NCBI GenBank assembly: GCA_937876395.1
Contig: CALEIM010000065.1
Coordinates: forward strand, 1-15,780
Reading direction: 5' to 3'
Origin: an uncultured Wenzhouxiangella sp.
GTDB lineage: Bacteria > Pseudomonadota > Gammaproteobacteria > Xanthomonadales > Wenzhouxiangellaceae
Length of the DNA: 15,780 nt
Position 1 is the stretch's first letter. Each line of letters starts with the position of its first letter. Positions 1 through 5,178 of the stretch are shown piece after piece. The notes beneath the pieces are model-generated. The model was given only the letters and a program-made list of their open reading frames with translations, made no database searches and was not told where the DNA came from. The position numbers and the translations under genes are program-made.

Positions 1-174
1 GATGAAGAACAATTCGAACTGCACTATCAGCCTAAAATTGATGTAACCAGCGGCCGCGTCACCGGAGCTGAAGCATTGCTGCGCTGGATGCATCCAACCA
101 AAGGTACAATTCCACCAATAGACTTTATTCCGGTGCTGGAAACGACGGTCAAGAGGATGAAAAGCGATACATAA
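1..174 (+). pseudogene. Fragment of an EAL-domain (cyclic-di-GMP phosphodiesterase type) protein, broken at both ends
   Basis: Frame 1 reads through the start of an EAL domain: the substrate-binding segment YQPKID at about residues 9-14, the signature glutamate in AEALLRW at about residues 23-29, then HP and FIPVLE. EAL domains hydrolyse cyclic di-GMP and need several more acidic residues that lie further downstream. Here the homology stops after FIPVLE, at about base 140, where the family continues with E-T-G-L/I. The frame then runs into unrelated codons and a TAA at 172-174. The 5' part lies outside the window. The next homology, to FabH, starts in a different frame at almost the same base, so this is a join and not a simple frameshift. 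The remnant cannot be an active phosphodiesterase. Confidence 0.75.
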
Positions 175-425
175 AAATGTTAGGCAGAAAAGTGTATGAA
201 TACGCATTGAAATACGTTCCCTTGGCGATGAAAGACTGTTTTGACAAAAGCGGAGAACAGATTGATGCCCTGAAGATGGTCTTTTTGCATCAGGCCAATG
301 AGAAAATGGACCAAGCGATCATTGACAGGTTTTTTGAGCTTTACGGGATTCAGGAAGTTCCTCAGTATATGATGCCTATGAATATATCGTTTATGGGAAA
401 TAGTTCCGTTGCGACGATTCCGACC
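138..425 (+). pseudogene. fabH: Internal/C-terminal fragment of a Bacteroidetes-like 3-oxoacyl-ACP synthase III
   Basis: Frame 3 from about base 138 reads GNDGQEDEKRYIKM and continues with HQANEKMD and GNSSVATIPTLL. These are hallmark stretches of FabH, the enzyme that condenses acetyl-CoA with malonyl-ACP to start fatty-acid synthesis. The histidine of HQAN and the asparagine of GNSS are two members of the Cys-His-Asn triad; the half carrying the cysteine is missing. The wording around HQANEKMD resembles FabH of Flavobacteria and other Bacteroidetes more than that of gammaproteobacteria (from memory, not a search). Base composition is clearly more A+T-rich than the rest of the window. Homology ends near base 425, where the reading frame passes without a break into WrbA. 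An ATG at 177 is in frame but is not a real gene start, because homology begins upstream of it. Confidence 0.8.
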
Positions 426-632
426 CTGCTGCACCAGGGCATGGTGTGCGCTGGCGTGCCCTACACCGAGACGGCGCTGAACACCACCCTGTCCGGCGGC
501 ACGCCCTATGGTCCCTCGCATGTCGAATCCGCCTCGCCAGATGGCGGACTGACGGAGGATGAGGTCACGCTGGCACGTGCGCTGGGCCGGCGTGTGGCAA
601 CCCTGGCGCTGCGGCTGCGACGCCGGAACTGA
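177..632 (+). CDS. Chimeric open frame: FabH fragment joined in frame to the WrbA C-terminus
   Basis: An uninterrupted 151-codon frame runs from an ATG at 177 to TGA at 630-632. Codons 1 to about 82 are FabH-like and codons from about 83 on are WrbA-like, so a gene caller would report one hypothetical or mis-named protein. The two halves belong to unrelated folds, a thiolase-like enzyme and a flavodoxin-like enzyme, and neither is complete. The join falls at IPTLL/LLHQGM, where both families carry similar codons (CC.ACCCTGCTG-like), which suggests joining through short homology. I see no ribosome binding site at the ATG. The product is unlikely to be made or to function. Confidence 0.6.
   Translation: MLGRKVYEYALKYVPLAMKDCFDKSGEQIDALKMVFLHQANEKMDQAIIDRFFELYGIQEVPQYMMPMNISFMGNSSVATIPTLLHQGMVCAGVPYTETALNTTLSGGTPYGPSHVESASPDGGLTEDEVTLARALGRRVATLALRLRRRN
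426..632 (+). pseudogene. wrbA: C-terminal fragment of NAD(P)H:quinone oxidoreductase WrbA
   Basis: From LLHQGMV (about base 421) to the TGA at 632 the frame matches the end of WrbA, a tetrameric FMN flavoprotein that reduces quinones by two electrons. Visible family marks are LLHQGMVCAGVPY, the loop GGTPYGPSHV, and a final helix ending LTEDEVTLARALGRR. The FMN-binding N-terminal two thirds are absent. Base composition here returns to the high G+C of the main window. The 3' end faces the 3' end of hda across 51 bp. As I recall, wrbA and hda are near neighbours in Pseudomonas and relatives, so this stretch may be a genuine piece of a wrbA-hda locus. Confidence 0.8.
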
Positions 633-643
633 CCGTGCGCCGC

Positions 644-661
644 GGCCGGCACCAGCCGGCC
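644..661. terminator. Short GC-rich hairpin between convergent wrbA and hda ends
   Basis: GGCCGGC (644-650), loop ACCA, GCCGGCC (655-661): a perfect 7-bp stem with a 4-base loop between the two converging stop codons. It could stop transcription from both sides, but no run of T follows on either strand, so a role as an intrinsic terminator is unproven. Confidence 0.35.
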
Positions 662-683
662 CGCCGCATGCGTCACGCGAAGC

Positions 684-881
684 TCAGCTATCGCCCAGCA
701 CCTGGCGGATGAACGGCACGGTCAGTGGCCGCTGCGCCTCCAGTGAGGCCGCGTCCAGTCTTTCCAGCAAGGCATGCAGGCTGGCCATGTCGCGCGCGAA
801 GCGCCGCTGCAGGTACTGCAGTGTTTCGGCCGGCAGCTCCAGTCCGCGCGCTGCCACGAGCTGCCCACCTGCGCGCAGCGT
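684..881 (-). pseudogene. hda: C-terminal fragment of Hda (DnaA inactivation regulator)
   Basis: The last roughly 60 codons of the minus-strand frame read QLVAARGLELPAE, RRFARDMASLHALLERLD, SLEAQRPLTVPFIRQVL. This is the C-terminal lid of Hda, the AAA+ protein that with the DNA-loaded beta clamp stimulates ATP hydrolysis by DnaA and prevents over-initiation. The clamp-binding N-terminus and the Walker A and B motifs are missing. The fragment is in frame with the yoaA part of the same open frame; the join lies somewhere in 864-900. DnaA domain III ends in a similar way, but the RGLELP start and the final AQRPLTVPF segment favour Hda. Confidence 0.8.
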
Positions 882-2069
882 TTTCCCCGGGACGCGCGCG
901 CGCAGCTCGTTGAGCGGCGCGGCCACGTCCAGCGGGGTTAAATTGAACTGGAAACGTCCGCGACGCTGGGTGTACCAGCGCACGTGACCGGCCGGGCCTT
1001 GAAGAAAGGCATCAAGTCCATCGGCCAGCAACACCGCCCGCTCGGCACAGTTGGCCAAATCACGCGTCCGTTCGGCGAGCGGATCGAGGGCACGGGCCAG
1101 GGCCTGCAGGGCGCGCAGCAGATTCTTGAGCGCGGGTAGCTGTCTGGTCAGGGCGGCAAACTCACCGCGCGGCGGCAGGTTGAGACACTCTGATTGGGCC
1201 TGCTCGGAGGTGGTACGCAAAGCCTCGATCGGCTCGCGCAGCAGTTTGAGGCTGCCAGCCGCGCCAGCGCAGGCAGCCAGGGCATCGCGCGCCAGTTCAC
1301 GAAGCTGCCAGGCGCTCAGCCCGCGTGAAAAGAAGCGCATGGCCGTGTCCGGCACCTGATGCGCCTCGTCGATCACGACCGTTTCGGCACCCGGCAGCAC
1401 CTCACCAAAGCCGCTCTGTTTGAGCGCCATGTCGGCAAACAGCAGATGATGGTTGACGACCACGAGATCGGCGTCCTGAGCCCGGCGCCGCGCCTTGACC
1501 AGATGACAGTCGGAATAAAAAGGGCATTCGGTACCCAGACAGTTATCCTGGGTTGAGGTCGCCAGGGGCCAGACCGGTGAGCTGGCTGGAATTGCATCGA
1601 CTTCGCTGATCTCGCCGCTGCTGGTCGCGTCAGCCCAGCGCCGGATCAGGTGCAGTTGCTGCATTACTTCAGCATCCAGACCGGGTTCGTCAAGATGGCG
1701 TTCGAGACGGTGCAGGCACAGATAATTGCTGCGCCCCTTGAGCAGGGCGATCTTGCGTTCGGCGCCGACGGCACGCAGGGCCAGCGGCAGATCACGGTGA
1801 AAGAGCTGGTCTTGCAAATTGAGTGTGCCGGTGGACACGATGCTGCGCTCGCCGCGCAAAATCAGCGGCACCAGGTAGGCCAGCGTCTTGCCGGTGCCGG
1901 TCGCCGCTTCGGCAATCAGGTCCTCGCCGGTGGCCAGGCAGTCAGCGATGGTTTTGGCCAGCTCAAGCTGTCCGGCGCGCGGCCGAAAACCCGGCAGTAG
2001 CTCGGCCAGCGGGCCATCCGCACCAAACAGGCCGCCAAGCTGATCGCTCACGGTAGCCGTCACACTCAA
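684..2069 (-). CDS. yoaA: YoaA/DinG-family ATP-dependent DNA helicase, second half replaced by an Hda C-terminus
   Basis: YoaA is an XPD-like, iron-sulfur 5'-3' helicase linked to repair of stalled replication forks. The first roughly 397 codons carry Walker A GTGKT at residues 58-62, four cysteines at 118, 177, 182 and 188 suited to the 4Fe-4S cluster, and the Walker B DEAH box at 234-237. Near FNLTPLDVAAPLNEL, where the family continues to the TSATL motif, the sequence changes to Hda. Helicase motifs III to VI, including the arginine-finger region, are therefore absent. The whole frame is 461 residues; family members are usually above 600. The ATG at 2069 overlaps the TGA of the upstream lipoprotein gene (ATGA), which supports the start and points to translational coupling. 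If the join is real, the product should bind ATP but not unwind DNA. A misassembled contig is the simpler reading. Confidence 0.85.
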   Translation of the reverse strand: MSVTATVSDQLGGLFGADGPLAELLPGFRPRAGQLELAKTIADCLATGEDLIAEAATGTGKTLAYLVPLILRGERSIVSTGTLNLQDQLFHRDLPLALRAVGAERKIALLKGRSNYLCLHRLERHLDEPGLDAEVMQQLHLIRRWADATSSGEISEVDAIPASSPVWPLATSTQDNCLGTECPFYSDCHLVKARRRAQDADLVVVNHHLLFADMALKQSGFGEVLPGAETVVIDEAHQVPDTAMRFFSRGLSAWQLRELARDALAACAGAAGSLKLLREPIEALRTTSEQAQSECLNLPPRGEFAALTRQLPALKNLLRALQALARALDPLAERTRDLANCAERAVLLADGLDAFLQGPAGHVRWYTQRRGRFQFNLTPLDVAAPLNELRARVPGKTLRAGGQLVAARGLELPAETLQYLQRRFARDMASLHALLERLDAASLEAQRPLTVPFIRQVLGDS

Positions 2070-2581
2070 AAGCGTTCGGGTGCCTTGACCGGACAGATCA
2101 GGCGACGTTCCCGCGCTTGAGATGCTGCAAGCATCTGACCGCGGCGCTCAAGAGCCAAAGCCATCGTCTCCCAGTTGCGCTGGCAGATATCGCCAACCTG
2201 CGGACCCAGCTCCCAGGAGCGCCGGGCGTACTGTTCGGCCTGTTCCCAGCGGCCGCGAACAAGCTGCAGCTCGGCCATTTGCTGAAGCAGCTCAGGATCG
2301 CGCGCTTCAATGCGCAAGGCGCGTTCCAGATGGGCTTCGGCGCGATCAAAGTCGCCGTCGGCCTGGGCCGTTTCAGCCGCAGCTTCAAGTTCCCGGACGG
2401 CCGGATTGCGCAGCGGGTAAACCTGCAGCTCACCGCTTTCGCCCTCGGCCGGTGCCCGGACTCGCTCAGCCACGGCCGGATCATCCAGCGTTGGCTGCCA
2501 GGCGCAGGCCGACAGCATCAGGGCCGCTGCAAGCAAAGCATAAGTCGGCGCGGTCAGCGACCGTTTGCAATCGGATGGCAT
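2066..2581 (-). CDS. lpoP: TPR lipoprotein next to mrcB, probable PBP1b activator of the LpoP type
   Basis: A 171-residue protein. Residues 10-26 form a lipoprotein signal peptide ending in the lipobox LSAC, with Cys26 as the lipidated residue; Ala-Trp at +2/+3 is compatible with sorting to the outer membrane. Residues 61-130 fold as about two tetratricopeptide units (AETAQADGDFDRAEAHLERA and LQLVRGRWEQAEQYARRSWE). In Pseudomonas aeruginosa the PBP1b partner LpoP is a TPR lipoprotein encoded beside the PBP1b gene, replacing the LpoB of enteric bacteria. The arrangement here matches: the gene lies 168 bp downstream of mrcB on the same strand and is coupled to yoaA by ATGA. It probably contacts PBP1b across the periplasm and stimulates peptidoglycan synthesis. 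The lipoprotein and TPR calls are firm; the name rests on context and domain type. Confidence 0.65.
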   Translation of the reverse strand: MPSDCKRSLTAPTYALLAAALMLSACAWQPTLDDPAVAERVRAPAEGESGELQVYPLRNPAVRELEAAAETAQADGDFDRAEAHLERALRIEARDPELLQQMAELQLVRGRWEQAEQYARRSWELGPQVGDICQRNWETMALALERRGQMLAASQARERRLICPVKAPERF

Positions 2582-2749
2582 GGTTGATTGGTTCCGTTGT
2601 GCGTTGCACCTGGATTCTAACCCGCCTCAGACGTTCCGGATGATCCACGTATCTCGGCCATTTCTGCGTCTGGAGTTTTTGCCGGTCTTCCGTTCTCCGC
2701 TCGCCATCCTCGGTTGTCTTTTCCTTTGCGCGCCTTTGCGAGAGACTTT
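2582..2749. other. 168-bp spacer between mrcB and the lipoprotein gene, possible intergenic repeat
   Basis: No gene is convincing here. On the minus strand it holds two copies of CGCAAAGG ten bases apart, then purine-rich text (GAGGATGGCGAGCGGAGAAC...). In my memory such text recurs in intergenic regions of many gammaproteobacterial and environmental genomes. No clear terminator or promoter is visible, so the lipoprotein gene may be read through from mrcB. Confidence 0.4.
2723..2740. repeat. Two tandem copies of CCTTTGCG (10-bp period)
   Basis: CCTTTGCG at 2723-2730 and 2733-2740, directly after the mrcB stop. It is short, but forms part of a CTTTGCG..CTTTGCGAGA pattern typical of dispersed intergenic sequence. 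Confidence 0.5.
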
Positions 2750-5029
2750 TCAATTGCCGAACGGCCAGCGACCGGGCGCCGACATGCAGTCGGACAGCGC
2801 ATCGGGCTGGCTGCCGGAAATGAAGGGAACGGCCAGCGCGGACGGGCAGTTTTCATCGGCCAGTTCTGCTTGCGGCCAGTCGATCCAGAACCACTCGATG
2901 CCCTCGGGCCAGGCGCGCCGCACGCGGTGTTCATCCAGCGCTCCGAACAGTTCGGCAAAAACCGGCAGCGCGGTGCTGGCACCGCCAACGGCGGCCGGAC
3001 GATTGTCATCCCGGCCCGCCCAGACCACGCCCAGCCAGTCGTCGCTGTAGCCGACAAACCAGGCGTCGCGCTGCGCGTTGGTGGTGCCGGTTTTGCCGCG
3101 CAGATCGGCGTCCGGAAGGCGTACGCTCAAGCCGCGCCCGGTGCCGTGAGTGACCACCCGTCGCAGGGCGAAATCCACCAGCGCGAGTGCTTCGCGGGCG
3201 GCAAGTGGCTTGAGGCGCAGCGGATAACGACCGATCAGCTCGCCCTCGCTGTCGACCACCTCGCGAATGCTGCGCAACGGCGCGCTGTAGCCTTCCGCGG
3301 CCAGCGGTTGATAGAGCTGGGCAACCTGCAACGGCGAGAGATTGACCGCGCCGAGGAACGCCGCCGGATGCGCGCTGCGGCCGGGCTCCACGCCGAGCTG
3401 GCGCATCAGGGCGAACAAGGCGTCGACGCCCACCGCCAGACCAATCCTGACGCTGGCCTGGTTATAGGATCCGGTCAGCGCTTCCATCAGCGGCACGCGG
3501 CCGTGACTGATGCCGTCATGATTGACCGGGCTCCAGTCATCGGCGCCGGGAATTTCCAAAGTCAGTGGCTCATCGGCAACCGGTGTTGCCAGGTTGAACT
3601 CCGCGGGCCTGGCCAGCGCGAGCAGATAGACCAGCGGCTTGATCACCGAGCCAACCTGGCGGCGCGCATCCAGCGCGCGGTTGAAGCCTTGCCGCCGCGG
3701 ATCACGATCACCGAGCAGCGCACGCACCTCACCGCTGCCGGGCTGAACGAGCACGACCGCGCCCTGCAATGAGCCAGGCTCATTTTCGGCGGCTGCCAGA
3801 CCGTTGGCCAGAGCCTGCTCGGCATGACGCTGGGCGGAAGGCGACAGGGTGGTGAAGATATGCAGACCACGGCCCCGCAAATCCCGATCGCGGTAATCGC
3901 TGCGCAACTGGCGCCGCACCAGGTCGAGAAATGCGCTGTACTGTCCGGCGTCCGGTGCCAGGCCCGGTCGGAGACCCAAGCCGGTCTGACGGTAGCGGGC
4001 CAGATCGGCCGCATCGATCAAGCCGGTCTCCTGAAACATCCGCAAAACCTGATCACGCCGCTGCCGGGCACGCTCAGGGTTGCGCACCGGGTGATACCAG
4101 GATGCGCCACGCACCATGCCGACCAGCAGCGCGATCTGGCCCGGATCCAGGGCGCTGACCGGTTGGCCGAAATAATACTCGGCCGCCGAACCGAAGCCGT
4201 GAATGGCACGCTCGCCGACCTGGCCAAGGTAGACCTCATTGAGCCAGGCCTCAAGTATGGCGGCCTTGGAATAGCGTGCTTCCAGACTCAGCGCCATGAC
4301 CGCCTCGTTGAACTTGCGCAACACGCTGCGCTCGGGCGTCAGAAACAGGTTCTTGACCAGCTGCTGGGTGATTGTGCTGCCGCCCTGCACAACCTCGCCG
4401 TGACGCAAGTTGACCCAGGCGGCGCGCAGCAGGCCGCGCGGGTCAACGCCAAGATGATGTTTGAAACGCCGATCCTCGACCGCCTGAGCTCCGGCCACCA
4501 TCAGCGATGGAAATTCGGCCAGTTCCCGCGGCGTGCGAATACGCTCATCGAACGGCATCAGGCGCCCGATTTCGGCCGGCGGCAGGCGCCGCACGCCACC
4601 GTCGTCAAAGCGCAACCGCCGGTCGGCAACCTCCATTCGGGCCTGCCAGGCAGCCTGCCGGCCGTCGGGAAAATCAAACGCCGGCGCATGAATGACAAAC
4701 TGCGCATCATTCAGGCTGAAACGACCCGGCCGCGCAGGTGAACCGGCGCGCAGGCCGGCCGCTTCCAGCTCGACGATCAGATCCGGCACGCTAATTTCAA
4801 GCCCGTCGAACAGCTCCAGCGGGCGGGCATAAATGCGGCTGGCCTCGGTCAGGTGACGGTCGGCAAAACGCAGCGTGGCCTGGCGATCCAGCCACCACAG
4901 CCAGGGACCGAACAGTCCGATCATCAATCCGACCAGAAACAATACGACGCATAGCCGCCAGGCGCGGCGAGATTTGCGCCCGGCCTTTTTCTTCCCCTTT
5001 GAGGGACGTCGTTTGCGTTTGCCGGTCAT
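2750..5029 (-). CDS. mrcB: Penicillin-binding protein 1B, bifunctional peptidoglycan synthase
   Basis: A 759-residue class A PBP that polymerises lipid II (glycosyltransferase family 51) and cross-links stem peptides in the periplasm. A basic cytoplasmic tail (residues 1-23) is followed by one membrane segment (about 24-47) and a UB2H domain (about 78-140, including ARPGRFSLNDAQF), the docking site for Lpo activators that separates PBP1b from PBP1a. GT51 motifs are AVEDRRF with the catalytic Glu185 and GGSTITQQ at 216-223. The transpeptidase has SVIK (Ser451, Lys454), SYN at 511-513 and KTGTT at 626-630. All key residues are present and the length is normal. The ATG at 5029 precedes the basic tail, as expected; I see no strong Shine-Dalgarno sequence. 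The gene is divergent from the glycosyltransferase operon and is followed by an LpoP-like gene, consistent with the activator-docking domain. Confidence 0.95.
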   Translation of the reverse strand: MTGKRKRRPSKGKKKAGRKSRRAWRLCVVLFLVGLMIGLFGPWLWWLDRQATLRFADRHLTEASRIYARPLELFDGLEISVPDLIVELEAAGLRAGSPARPGRFSLNDAQFVIHAPAFDFPDGRQAAWQARMEVADRRLRFDDGGVRRLPPAEIGRLMPFDERIRTPRELAEFPSLMVAGAQAVEDRRFKHHLGVDPRGLLRAAWVNLRHGEVVQGGSTITQQLVKNLFLTPERSVLRKFNEAVMALSLEARYSKAAILEAWLNEVYLGQVGERAIHGFGSAAEYYFGQPVSALDPGQIALLVGMVRGASWYHPVRNPERARQRRDQVLRMFQETGLIDAADLARYRQTGLGLRPGLAPDAGQYSAFLDLVRRQLRSDYRDRDLRGRGLHIFTTLSPSAQRHAEQALANGLAAAENEPGSLQGAVVLVQPGSGEVRALLGDRDPRRQGFNRALDARRQVGSVIKPLVYLLALARPAEFNLATPVADEPLTLEIPGADDWSPVNHDGISHGRVPLMEALTGSYNQASVRIGLAVGVDALFALMRQLGVEPGRSAHPAAFLGAVNLSPLQVAQLYQPLAAEGYSAPLRSIREVVDSEGELIGRYPLRLKPLAAREALALVDFALRRVVTHGTGRGLSVRLPDADLRGKTGTTNAQRDAWFVGYSDDWLGVVWAGRDDNRPAAVGGASTALPVFAELFGALDEHRVRRAWPEGIEWFWIDWPQAELADENCPSALAVPFISGSQPDALSDCMSAPGRWPFGN

Positions 5030-5178
5030 TCAAAGGTGACAGCTAAAGGTGACAAGGGCCAGGTGTTGAAGGATAATCGACCGTTTATGTTTTCGGGCTG
5101 TCCTGAGCGGACCGGCACCGTTGCAGTATACCGCCCGGCCACGCCGGCCTTGAATCTTCAGGACCGTCCAAACTTCCG
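5030..5178. promoter_or_regulatory. 149-bp divergent intergenic region between mrcB and the glycosyltransferase operon
   Basis: This is the only place from which both mrcB (minus) and the glycosyltransferase genes (plus) can be transcribed without crossing another gene, so promoters for both should lie here. The middle part (about 5064-5095) is A+T-richer than its flanks, but I could not find a -35/-10 pair good enough to name on either strand. The role is inferred from position. Confidence 0.45.
5032..5054. repeat. Direct repeat of AAAGGTGACA (13-bp period) upstream of mrcB
   Basis: AAAGGTGACA occurs at 5032-5041 and again at 5045-5054, reading TGTCACCTTT twice toward mrcB and ending two bases before its ATG. 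It could be a regulator site in the mrcB leader or a remnant of a dispersed tandem repeat. It leaves no room for a normal ribosome binding site. Confidence 0.6.

Noticed and set aside
2481..3057. Minus-strand frames across the mrcB-lipoprotein spacer
   Set aside because: They translate the repeat-like spacer and overlap the real genes out of frame; the peptide is low-complexity and charged without homology that I recognise.
2714..4741. Two long plus-strand open frames (352 and 305 codons) opposite mrcB
   Set aside because: They are antisense to mrcB, whose catalytic motifs are all intact, and their composition is typical of complement-strand shadows.
5060..5135. Sigma-70-like promoter elements such as TTGAAG, GATAAT and TATACC
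   Set aside because: No pair has both acceptable hexamers and a 16-18 bp spacer on either strand, so no promoter position is claimed.
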